Made by a program: the position numbers and the translations under genes. Shown here in pieces: positions 42,655 to 55,200 of a stretch of 64,000 nucleotides of DNA; positions within the stretch are counted from its first letter, which is position 1; each line of letters opens with the position of its first letter. The stretch covers positions 62,001 to 126,000 of the forward strand of contig ML133461.1 of the NCBI GenBank assembly GCA_003864495.1, in the 5' to 3' direction. The stretch is from Nemopilema nomurai. Taxonomy: Eukaryota > Cnidaria > Scyphozoa > Rhizostomeae > Rhizostomatidae. The notes beneath the pieces are model-generated. The model did not search any database and had not been told where the DNA came from. It saw only the letters and a program-made list of their open reading frames with translations.

Positions 42655-45600
42655 TCAAACATTCGATCCCTCACGTGCAGACTGAATGTATTTCTCAGCG
42701 AGAAGTTCACGAAGTAGGTCTGTGACGTCAGACATGTGATATGTTAATTCGTTTACCTGAAAGAAATTAATTATCAAAGTCAACTGAATAAATTGATTAA
42801 TTTCCTGGAGAAAGAAATTCATTTATGTTAAAGTTAGCGGGCAACGGCTCTTTGTATTCATTCTCTATGACGTCATTAGCATAACAAATAGGAAAAGAGG
42901 ACAAGATCGTGTAGCCAAAAGCTTGGCTTTGGTAATTCACCCCTCAATTCTAAAAAGCTTAATGCCTTGATTTTTCAATGTCTAGGTGATTATTGTACGT
43001 TCGCTAAGAAATAAGTTGGACAAATTTGTCCTCATTCGAAGAGGTTTTAGGTTTTTGATGCTCTTAATGAAGGTGAGACGCCTAAGCGATTCTAATTCCA
43101 TTTTTGACCAACTTAACTCTTACAAACAAAAATAATCGAAAAATCAGTAGTGCATGATTTATATGGCAAAATTTACTTTTTTCAAGTAAATATATCTAGA
43201 TAAAAATTACTGCTATTTTTCTATATATCCAATAAACTAATTCCATGCAATATTCTAATGACTAAGACACAGAAAAGGGAAAAAGCACAAGGGTAACTGG
43301 CCTATTTTTGTTGTTAGAACTTGAAAGCGAGGCTTCCCAGGCCCATATTCCACATATGACAAAGGAACTCCTATTATGGTAGGGCGCGAAAAGGAGGTTA
43401 AGAATGTCATTCTACAGTATTCAGGCGATGCGAGTGTCTCTTCTATCCCCTTGATAAAGGTACGCTCTCGCTGCTTATCGTAACATTTCAGCGTTCCTCC
43501 ATAGAGGTATTGTGTGTTCCTCGCTCTCCAAAAGCAAGCGAAAACAGCTTCTAATACCGACAAAAACGGTAAAAGACGTAAAAGTAATCTAAAAGGGCGA
43601 ATAAACTTTTCCAAACAAACCTTTGATTCGATTCGTTCCAATTTAACTTCGGTATCAGCCTTGGAATCTACAATTTGTTCTAAAAAGAGAGTTCATCAAC
43701 TGAGAAGCCAAGCATCTTACGCCTATTGCATCAAAGACATGATAAATTCCCACGGGTACCCACCGTAAACTTAAAAAAATTTGAAACACTGGCCAATAAA
43801 ATGCAAATAGCAATGTAATTTCTGTATAATTGAAGTTACTTCAATCAACGAGCAATTAAAAAAAACAATTTCCTATTATGGTACCGATGAATGACAAACG
43901 TCTAATCAGTACGGATGCAGTATGAGCCAGTGCCAAAAGATTCATATAGATAATACACAAATCGATAACCTCGTGCAATAGAACAAATTCACGCCGCAAT
44001 AGCAAGGTACAACATGTGGCTCTCATCAAATTACCTTGGACTTTCCTTGAATCATCAACTCTGCAAAACAAGTTTATATATTTCATTGGCTTGAAAGAAT
44101 AAAGAAACTACAACGTGCTCTAAATGGAGTGCCGTGCGAGGTTATCGAACAGAAACTTATTTGTCCCCATCTCACACCAGTGAATCCATGAACTGTATCT
44201 TTATACGGAACAACTCGGACTAGATGATAAACACTGGTCTAAGCATATTTTGCACACTCGCGATATTTCCCCATACATCTTTAATAATACAAATAAGTAC
44301 GCCCTTACAAAGAAACAGATAGCAAACTTTGGTCTGAAGTACTGTACTTCCCCAATTTCATGAAAAGTGAGTTTTTGCGAAAGAATAAAATTTATTGGCC
44401 TGCTTACTTTCGCCTGATTTCCTTAATTCTCTCGAAGATTTCAACGTGGGTAGCGGCGAATCTATCCAGGATATCCTTTACGTCATATGGCCTTGTCGAT
44501 TGCTAGAAAGATGTATAAGAACAATCAAAGAAATGATTCTAAAAATGAATACTTTCTAGAGATTGTCAATGATTTTGACCCTACAGTCTTTCTTTTCTGA
44601 ATTCTCAAATTCAGCTGAAACTCAATAATGAAGAATAGCAAAAACAATAAAATCTAAAATGGCTTTCCCTACTGCTACCCCTGCAGTGGGCCTACTAGAG
44701 TTATTTTGTTCTGGCTGGTTGCTTCAATGACCATTGCAACCAACTGGTGCCGCATCGAAGGTAAATTAGTAAAAACTATTCACTATGTAGCAATGCACAA
44801 TAAAGAGAGTAAAATTTCACGGCACTGCATTTGGGAATGTTTGGTAACAAGACAGGCCTCGCTATAGAGTCATTCCATATAAAATCACCAGCTAACATTT
44901 GTAATCCTTTATATAGTTTGACTACTATGACGGGTGTTCCATACCTTGAAGTTTCGCAGAGCAACGTTCAGTTGAAGCCGTCGTATAAATCCCAAAGCAT
45001 GCTTTTCGCCAATAGAAAGATTGCTGTTGGTAGCAAACATTGAGACAATTTCATTGTCTTGCCAACTATAAGTGACATCGCCTAATACCGTACCTTCCTG
45101 GGCTCTAACTAAGAAAGTTTGCATGTTTGCTCAAAAACAGATATACGTAGGTGTTTCTACAGTGTGACATATAATAACCAATATATTTGCAAAGTCAATT
45201 TTTAAAATATACTTCGTATCGAAAATTTAAATGATCAAGTCATGAAAGCCCTTGCTAAAGCAAATTGAAGGCGTCATGATAAACTGATTAAGTAGATCAC
45301 AGATTAAGTAGATTTCGCACACTGGTAGCCCTTACCTAAGGCGAATCTTAAAGGCCTTGCCAAACATTGTTATATGACATCCACATTTTAAGAATGTCTC
45401 ACAAAATTTTTCTTAGTTTGGCCACCATGTCTATTGACAAACTCAGCCAAAAAGTTTGTTGATTGTCATAAATTTCGCGTAACACTCGGTGCTGTATGAA
45501 AATGTGTCTTAAAGGATGCCATCATTTATCATTCAGCAAATAACAAAGGCGGTGGATTTTGTTTCGTTTTCATGCAACTTGCCATACCGTTATTAAAACA

Positions 45601-46245
45601 TGTTATAAAGAAGTGTTAATCTCTCTACACAGACCAAAGTAACAATACCGAGATATTTCTAGATTCCGATACCAAGAAAGAGCGTGAAGCGTTTAGAAAC
45701 GACAAATATCTACCGAATATGGATATTTTCGTATGAATCATAGTTAGGAGCCAATGCTGAGATATCTGCAATAAGAAAAAATGATTGAGAGAGCCCTATA
45801 AAAACAGCAGTCGAGCAAAGCTAATGATCATTGAAATAAAGAATTTATTGGTAAGGGAATGACCAATAGTTTATGATGTAATGAGACTCAGTTGACAGGG
45901 ACATATAGGAAGAATAAAAAGGTCTTGCCTACAAGGGTCCTTTTTGACCTACAGAAGAGCTATTGACTCACAAGGTTTCTAGGTATGAAGAACATTGTAT
46001 GAATTCTTCTTAGCCTAACAATATTGCTTACAAATACAATTTGACATATGTGATAAATATCATTGCCAGTAGACACGCAAATGTGTTTGGGATATCAGCT
46101 TATGCGAAAGTGGTGAAGAACGGAATGGTAGCTTACCTAACGAATTTCTGTTACTATGGACAAGAGAAACTCTCAATTTCATGTGAGGAAGCCATGTTTT
46201 CTCTAAGCCACGTGCTGGGTTCGCTGCATAGACCCTCCATGCAAT
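42655..46245 (-). CDS. KCNQ exons 9-14: cytosolic C-terminus and assembly coiled coil
   Basis: Exon 9 ends helix A (IAWRVYAANPARG). Exon 10 holds the whole A-C linker (SWQDNEIVSMF) and helix C (ALGFIRRLQLNVALRNFK). Exon 11 is the hallmark RPYDVKDILDRF...ERIKEIRR, exon 12 a 26-nt microexon (VDDSRKV), and exons 13-14 form a heptad-like tetramerisation coil (KLERIESKVNELTYHMSDV, TDLLRELL) before the stop. The region between helices A and C is only about 60 residues, against well over 100 in vertebrates, and the expected Arg/Lys-rich helix B is not evident. An unseen phase-1 symmetric exon in 45109-46136 cannot be excluded. Confidence 0.92.
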
Positions 46246-49200
46246 CTGCAATGAAATGCATACCCTGAGTTGCGTATATAAATTTAAACAATGCTTGATA
46301 ACCCCCCTGAATAAGAACAGTCATTAGAAAATGCTTTCAATAGAGACTGAAAGACGACGCGGTCAGTATAGAAGCTAAACAAGGCTGGTATACTCGAATT
46401 CTCACACATTGGGTCATCCATTGCACAGGGATTCTTTGCTGAGGACTACTTTTGAATAAGCTAGCGGCTAGCTGAGTTTTCTGCCTTAATTATAATCGCT
46501 GCCTTCCCCAGTCCCGTTACACTCACCATTACCCCTCTTCCCCTCCCCTACATATCTCAATATTCAAATATCTCCGCACATTCTTGATTGTTAAATGTTT
46601 ATTTTCATCACGCTATTCTTTCCAATAGTGTACTTCCATTACAAAATAAATGCGATGTAACGATATTGTCTTCCCCCACCCTCCAAAAAATTGGTGCAAT
46701 GTCCTCCCAAGACGCGCCCTTTACCTGTATCAGCTCGGCAGCTGGCCTTCTACGCCTGGTTTTTTCTTTCAACTTTCGCTGCTCGATAACCTGCAGGGCG
46801 AACCCTGACCCAATGATGCCCTATAACGAAATGATGCAGAAAATATAAATCAAGTGTAAAACACAGACCAGAAAGCTGCAGAATGTAATATGTAGTCACA
46901 GGGGTCCGGTGGACATAAGCCTAGCCTAGTGTACAGCTTTGTGACCATACTCCCCAAAATGCTTCCAAATACTATCAGTTTCAAGTACAATTGTGTAAAA
47001 TGGCAGGGGGTACACAGGACGTCAATCTGATAATTGGGGATAAAAAATTGTACTTTGTGACATAATGTCTTTCAAAGCATAAGCAAAACATTTTTAGTAC
47101 CAACGCTTATTGATCTATTAACCTATGACCATTAATTCGACTATCAATTCGACAATTAGAAAGGTTTTGCAAAGTATTTAGTAAAAGATTCTGTTGGAAA
47201 GATAATGTAACAAAATCTTACACTTGCTAAAAGGTTTTGAGCAAATTATAAATTTCCAAGCAGGGGTCTTAATGTAAAAAAGTACTAATTCCGCTACAAA
47301 ATTTTTTTAGCTATCGCTGTTTCACTGAATAATGCACAGTTACGACTTTCTTTCCAACAAATGATTCATTTATTAAAATAAACCTTTCATCCCAAAAGTA
47401 TGATACAACTAAATGAAAAGAGCTAGGAGAAATTTGAGGTTAGCAAATCAAAGCAGATAGGTCCGGGTTGCTATTTCCAAATCCGGTACAAAACCTGGTC
47501 TCAATAAAACCTCTGTTTTATTCAACAACGGCGCTTAAGGAGATTTCGCAGGCATAATAAATCAAGTCTGTTGGATAAGAGACAAATTTTAAGCTGAGGG
47601 TTATGAAGATTATGGAAATGCATAGCGAACTCACAGCTGGCATTGCAATAAATCCAGCTCCCATGAGAGCGAATATGCAGAGGATAATTTTGGAGAGTCC
47701 GGTCACTGGAGAAACATCCCCGTAACCAATGGTTGTCATAGAAACCTGAAAAATAAGACACAAAATGTGAATGATGGAAATTAAGAATAATCACGAATAA
47801 ACCTCATTAGGAGATAAAAACTCAACAAAAGGCCTTTTGTAAATCCATTACAATTGGACCTAATCGCAAATTTTGAAAACAGAAAGAGGATTTCTAAAGA
47901 AGTGTTTAGGTGATCATGGTACAATTGTGTTGGGAACAAAATGACGACGCAAGCGATATGTGTTATAGTAAACAGAGCTGTCTGAATAAAAAACATTCCT
48001 TAAGTAAGTTTCTGAAACTTCTCCTGAATCTGACTTTTTAGAGATGTTCGTATAAGTGGTTTACACGAGCAACATGATTTTATAAACCAATGATTGTTTT
48101 CCCTGTGGTATCTAGGGTGTTTTAATGCTTGATTAACAAGCAAATTGCACTTTTGCCTGGTATGAATGGATCCCCATATCCCAAAGCTTCATAGAAAAAT
48201 CAAAAGACAGATTGTTTCTCGTTAATTGGCCTAGGTTAATAACCCACGTGAAAATAAACATTGCAAAACAAAGCTAAACTCAAACCAAAATCTTCTGCTA
48301 ACAAAGAGTCATTTGAAACAATTCTTAACGCTGATTTAAATGAGGCGCAATTCGCAGAGAAACAATTGGCAAACCTATCTAGGCATTCTCAACGTATCTA
48401 GAATTTGCAGCGAATTCGCAAGAAGGATGTAAAAAAGTTCATTTCTAGGAATCCGCAGGTCAACAAGGCGGCTTACAGCAACGATTAAATCAAGCAGGGA
48501 TTTTTTAGCCATTAACAGTTACCGTCCTTCGAACATTAAGGGTGATACCTGAAAACCTACAATCTCGTATTTAATCGTGTAGTCTCTCCTTTGTCGAGCG
48601 CTCGTCGTTAAATTTCCTTACCCAAATCGGTTCCTTTTCTTACATTCCGATTATGAACCTTATACTTTCACAATCGTTAGCTCATTTTTCTTATCAAGAG
48701 AGCTCTTTAAATATTCGCTGAAGATAAGCTCCAAAAATTCATCCCGATATATACAATTTCAAATTCACTGAGAATTCGATACAATGTGAGAATCAATATA
48801 AATTTTCATGGCAAATGCGGTAATTTTATAGTGGATGTAAAATGGAGCTTTTCCGTCACTAAAACTTGTTTAGGATTTCCCAGTAGTTTTGGCAGCCATT
48901 TGCCCAGGGTAGCAGTCATTGCACTTGGGAAAATCACTGAAATACCAAGTGTGTACTGAAGGACCATACAAAGTAAAAGACGGTTCACTGTTCTTGGTTT
49001 ACTACTGAAAGCAAACACAGAGAGATCTCTGTAAATATTTGCCGGTCTGCTATAAAAGAGTTTCATTCAGTCATTCTCTCGGTTACTCTATCCCATTCTG
49101 CCATGTTTCCACAGATGACGCAAACAGCCCACGTGTGGAAATATTCGGCTTGCAAAGACTGCAAAGAGGCCTACCAAGTAAACAGTGGTTTAAGAGCTGT

Positions 49201-52200
49201 TGAAACTCTAAACAAAACTCAAGGGGTGTGACGATCCACGTCAGCAAAACAGCAGACGGGTTCCTTTGCCACAGACGCATTCGTAAATATTTTCTAATGC
49301 CGTGGGATGTTGTCATTCTGTCATTGAAAATGTTTATACGCGCGGGATATAGGACATAACAAGATTTTCGAGCTTCACGTAAAAGTTACACCGAAATCAA
49401 CAAACGAACTAGAAATTTGTGACAAAGTAGAAAGCTATTTTCGAGCTTCTAAACTTAAGCCCTGTCCACACTACACAAACTAACCCAGGCTGCCCCAGGT
49501 TTTAGCTAACCCAGGTTAGATTTTGCAGTGTGGACACAACTAACCTGGGTTCGTCCTAGGTTAGTTTAACCCATCTCCAGTGGTGGGTTCGACCCAGGTT
49601 AGTGTTTTAAAATTCTAGTGTGGACACAAAACCTGGGGCGAACCTGGGTTAGCTTTTATAAAGAATGCGCATATTTGAATGTGTTTTCATTTTGCGCGCC
49701 GAAAAATAAACTGCACTGCCAGGAAAACATTTTGGACAAAATACAATAAACTGCGACTTCGGTAACTTCCATCTTGATCGTGTTTGTGGAAAATTTGTTT
49801 TGTTGTCATTGTTTTGTTGTTGTTGTAATTTAACTACGCATGCGTAGCTGAAGTGAGGACAAAACAGGGTTCACCCATCTTTGAAATCAGTTTTTAGGTC
49901 ACCGTTACACTGACCATAACAAAAAGAATGGTATCGCCAGGAACCAAACAAGATTATGGTTTAACAAACTTTACCTTTGGGGACATTGGTTCTCGTCTCC
50001 TTAAGGTGATAAGCAGTACTCAAAACAAACATCACAGCAACACGTTTATACACATATACGTAATCATGCTTCATCGATAGCACTTCAGACTTAACCACTT
50101 GCGGATGCTCGCTATTGGAAATTTATCGTTATTAAAAAAAATTGAAAGTAGAGACGTTTTTGCATTTGAATCGTAATGAAAATAACTTACCACGCCCCAA
50201 TATAATCCATTTGCTAGGTCAGACACGGTACCATTTGACTTATGACTTGGATCAGCATACGTCAGGTAGCTCAGGAACATTATTACGATAAATCCCATGT
50301 ACCAACACGTGAGTAGCTCCTACAATAAAGAAAAATACACGTTGGCTTCGAATTTTTGGTGACGTTGATGAAATGTACGTGACTGCCAGGGGTTTGACCC
50401 TCTTGATTCCGTGCATCAAGTTAGGGGAAAGTGAGCGGGTTTCTTGACAGCAAAAATAAAAAGAGAGCTGAGGGGAAGTATTTGGTTATGTTATCAGTGA
50501 TAAGTCGACCAGAAGAGTTAGGGCGGGGAGCCTGGGTAATGGAAAGAAGGGAAATTAGCATTGAATAATAAATAACGACGAGGCAGCGTAGCATTACATG
50601 CCTGGATATAGGACGTCTACTCATTAATACACCTCTAGAAATGAGGACAACACTATGTCTCTGGCTTAGTTAAGGAAAATTAACTTCAAAACTCTCCGAG
50701 GCCCTCCGATGAAAATTCAATGGAAATGCAAAACAAAACAACTATTTACCGAACCATTCAATCTTCCCCTCCCCTTATCTAACAAAATGGTTAGTTAAGA
50801 AATACATGCAAAACGTTTTCGCCAATTTCCACAGCTTAAATTCAAGAAAGCAACTGGTCAAGTTACCGGGGCGCAGATATATAGGGAATGGACAACAACA
50901 ACAACAACAACAGCAACAATGACGTCACCAAGAAGGACAGCGACAACAGTAACATTAAATAACTTGACACAATATCGAAGGCTGACTATCTGGAAGGCAA
51001 AGGGGAGGTTATCTAGCGTGGGTTGTTTTCGACAGTTGCCAGTTGTAAAGGATTCCGGGAACCATATAAGGTCGGTTATAAATAATATCTTTAGCTGTAA
51101 CTGGGCGGGCAAACATGAGACTTGAATAATAACTTTTAATGACGACATTCCTTTGTGTCAATTAGATTTGGTTCCCTGGAAACAACGTCTATAGAATTAA
51201 TTCAGTGACTGCTCGGCCTTTCCAAAACGAACCTGAAAGAAGTAATTCTTTCACTCTGGACAAAGAAGGGTTGCCAAGCAGCATAATATGACCTCTGCCG
51301 CAACATATCAACCATCTTAGCTTCGATTCATTTTTGTTCTGACGGTAGCCGCCAATATAACGAAGCATCAGATCAGCGAATTTCGAAGCCGATGAACACG
51401 TGTGAATAAATCCACAGTCCAGCATTGAAATGGCGCCAAAAGCCTCCAAGCGGTTATGTAAGCATAGTTCATAGAAATGAGACTATGATGTAAGATTTAC
51501 CTTAAAATGATTGCGGACGACGCACTGGAACGTCGCAAACGCACCTCGATGCCTGTCGATTCTTAGAACTCGAAATAACTGGAGCAGGAACAGGAAGCTG
51601 AAATAGAACAGGTTTGCATGAAGCTTTTACGCGAAACTTTGCAAATTCACATGAAAAATGGGATAAATTATTGTGCTAATTATCAATAGAAAATAATATT
51701 AATTTTTTAAGCAGTGAACCTGTGTCAAAAAACTCAGATCTTAAAATTATTTGGCAGTCAAGAAAGAAAAAGAAGTTATACTGCCGTAACAAAAATTAAC
51801 AAGCTAAAGCTTATCATTAGGTTATCCTCAATGAGCGTAGGTATGCGTCCTTAAAAAACGAAGCTTCCTCCTAAATTGATGGTCAACTCAGATGTTTCAT
51901 AGAACATGGAATAAAATAGTGTTTCATCGGCACGGGGAAAGTAATGTAATGGCACATTCAGTTGCATACGTTAAAAATATAAACTACTTAAATTCCTATC
52001 AAACATGATATTTATTTTCCCTTAAGTATATAAAAATGTCCTTGGGTTAACTTCGACATTAAGCAAACAAATCATTCCAGGTGGGGTACACAAAATGAGC
52101 TCAAATTAATTTTAGATAACGATTTATCCGAAACCAATAAATGAGACGACCACGGTAACATCTACAGAAGCAATATCGATAACGACAGGCATAATTACCG

Positions 52201-55200
52201 ATATTCATCCCCTTTAAAATTCAATGCTAATGCGACGATCAGAATCAACGAGGCAGTTATAGTGACTGCATCTAGAATTGAAAACAAGAACAAAGAATCA
52301 GGAAAATAAATCAGAAAATCAGAGAACGACATCAGTAAATCAGGAAATAAAATCAGGAAATCAGGGAATGAAATCAGTAAAATCAGGAAAAGAAATCAGG
52401 AAATATGGGAATGAAATCAGTAAATCAGGGAACAAACAAAAGATTCCTGATTGTCCTTTTACGTGCCAACGTTTGCTGACAGTGCGAGACACCTTACTTA
52501 GGCCCTGATTCAACTAATCCCCGTTTGAGTGTCTCGATATCGAACGTCGCTTTCGGATGACTCAATTTCAAGGCGTAAAAATGTGAACGCAAAATTAAAA
52601 ACAGGGCCTTATCATTGCATTTCAACTTAGAATTACTTCCAAGGGCATCTAACCTCCCAAAGTAAATTCCTTTCACAACAGGACGTGGAATTAGCTTTCT
52701 CCACAGAAGATTATTAGTGAACAAGGAGAATGTCTCCAGTCGGAGGGGTGCAGGGAGAATTACAATGTTATGAAAGACAAACAAACGCTGCGAAACCAAG
52801 AAAAACTTGAAAAAACGACCTAGGCACAATTGGCATAGCAGCATTTCACAATTCCAATCGGATATAATTCTTTGCCATAAGCAATAAAGACTTTCACCAA
52901 GAAGATCGATAAGATGATAATCACTTTTATAGAACTCAAAGTAAAACGGCTAAAGAATTTAAAATCCTCTGATAATCTCATAAAAGGAATCACGAGGCGA
53001 GTTTCTGGTTATGCTCTATGCACAGTACAATTATTTTTGGTTTTCTTTTATGACTGGAATGTTATTATTCTCAAGAAAAGAGTTTAGCCAAATCGTCTTA
53101 TTAGGATTCGGTAGATTCATGGTGAATTCGGCATGCAAGTTTAATTCTGCTACATTCTTTGCCCTAATTTGTTTGATAGTCAAAAATTTACATTTACCAA
53201 AGACGCGACAAACGCCTTCTGTAGGATAATACCTTACCATTAATAACGGTCTATATGGGGTCACCCAGCAATGGCAGCAACAGTTCCTGCCATCGATGGA
53301 AATATTGGAGTACCGGGTTAAGTTCTTGTGAATGGCCACTTGAATATGTTACCTAGCTTAGGGAACCGAAAATTCTCTACCAGGACTTTGACTGAATGTA
53401 AAGGTATATACGTCGACACGAGACCACTCCAATGGTCAAGATTCGGTTTATCCATCTTTCTTAGCTTTCTTTCTTAGAAACATGGAATCATCACGTAGGT
53501 TTGAGAGATTCCATGCATGGGATTATGTTATAACATTCCATACCGTAGTGAAGCAGTGTGTTGTGAGAAAACAATGAAGAAAACGCAAGAAGGAAACGGG
53601 ACAGGAAATAGTAGGATAGAAATTCGAAGACTTCAGATAATCTTAGATCATCAGATTTTTCACCTTCTTGAAAAACCTCCTCTGCAACTTATTCTCTTCA
53701 GACAACTAATTCTCCCCAGTGCTAACCCAGTCATGAATAATTATGTGTTCAACACCAAAGGCAACACAAGAAGTGGAGATATCGAGGTAAAGAGGCTAGT
53801 ATAGAGATAGGATACAATTATCTATTTCTACCTGTCTACCTTGAAAGCTATGTTCTCAAACGTAGCTTACCAAGAATCATAATTGGCCGGCGAATAAATC
53901 TCAGCCTCCCATGCAGGCCTATGTAACTGCTGTTGGCAGTACAGGACCAGACCCGCAGTCCATACTCGATCGAGAAAATGAAGAACAAGCAAAACTCCTA
54001 GAAGAGCAAAAACATATCATCATAGCGAGGCTCGGCCGATTTCGAGGCTTCTCCTCTAAACAACCAGTTCCTAAGCAAGGCGCAGACAGATGATTCCGGC
54101 TTTTGGCGTGTGCTCTCAGGGTGATGATGCATCTGGTTGCGAAGGCGTCCTTGACAACAGCAAATAGCTATCGGTGGGCGGATAAAGCGAATTAATTTAC
54201 AAACAATCTGCCTAGATTTGCAATTTTTTCAATTCAAGGCTACTTGTGACTTAGCTTCAAGATGCTCTGAAAAAATATGACAATTGGTCTTTGCTTCGAA
54301 TAACACACAGAGATTAGTATCCACTTTAACTGACGATTCAGATGAACTCAAGCCACAAATAATGTTAAGATCCTGACATACGAGATAAAACCGTTTCCTC
54401 AAAGATATCTGCCAGTCCTTTTTTGACAGAAATATTAATATCCTTGTGGATTTTCGTGAAAATTCTAGTCTGATAACTAAAAAGTCCTATAAACAATTAA
54501 GGGATTCAGAAAAAGGGCTGGGCCTGTCAAGTAAAAGACAGGCTCTTCTTTTCCTGTGTCATTTCAACATCAAAACTCAGAATTAATAAGGCGAATGGTT
54601 GTTAAAGCATTGCTAACTCACATATCCTAAGGTGACATTGCGCATACGAAGGGAAAATGTGTTTGACGTATCCTTTAGAGTGGAGCAAACTGCGAACACA
54701 ATACTGCTAAGAATGATGAATATACTAAAAAAAAGAAGAGAACACAATAAGTATCAGCTTCTAAAATTGAATCTAACATACTGAATGAAGTTGCATAGAT
54801 ATGCTGCCCCTCAATTTCACAAGCGGATAAGACCCAGCCCAATTTATTCGTGTAATGACGTAATGAAAGTATGACATGAGGACGCAGTTGACACAATTCG
54901 GTAAGAGGTGCAAGGAAGCTAATGTCAATAAGAAATCCCTGACTCTGCTTGCAAGCATACGTATGTAGGCACAAATGTTTGCAACATCTCGTACAGTTGT
55001 GCTTTTAAGGCAAGCCAGAAAGAGCATGAACAAGATTCATTCTCACAATAACTCAGCCAAACAAAACACCAATTAAAGATCGCTTCAAAAATAAGACAGC
55101 ACACTCACACTAAGTGATGGTAAACTCTGCTTGAGAAACCTTTGTGCCCTTCCAAGAAGTTAAAAACTTCTCTTCTCATAATTCTTTCCTTTGACTCCAC

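Noticed and set aside
52138..52195. S3-like reading (VVIDIASVDVTVVVSFIG) on the minus strand
   Set aside because: No AG acceptor lies between it and an upstream in-frame TGA. The adjacent exon 52199-52271 encodes the real S3 with correct phases on both sides.
53220..53300. Cys-rich stretch before a gtaagg donor considered as the KCNQ S2-S3 linker
   Set aside because: Upstream residues do not resemble S2, phases do not fit, and exon 53871-53997 supplies S2 and the linker.
53911..54093. Plus-strand coiled-coil-like open frame
   Set aside because: It is antisense to KCNQ exon 3 (S2 segment), which fits splice sites and phase exactly.
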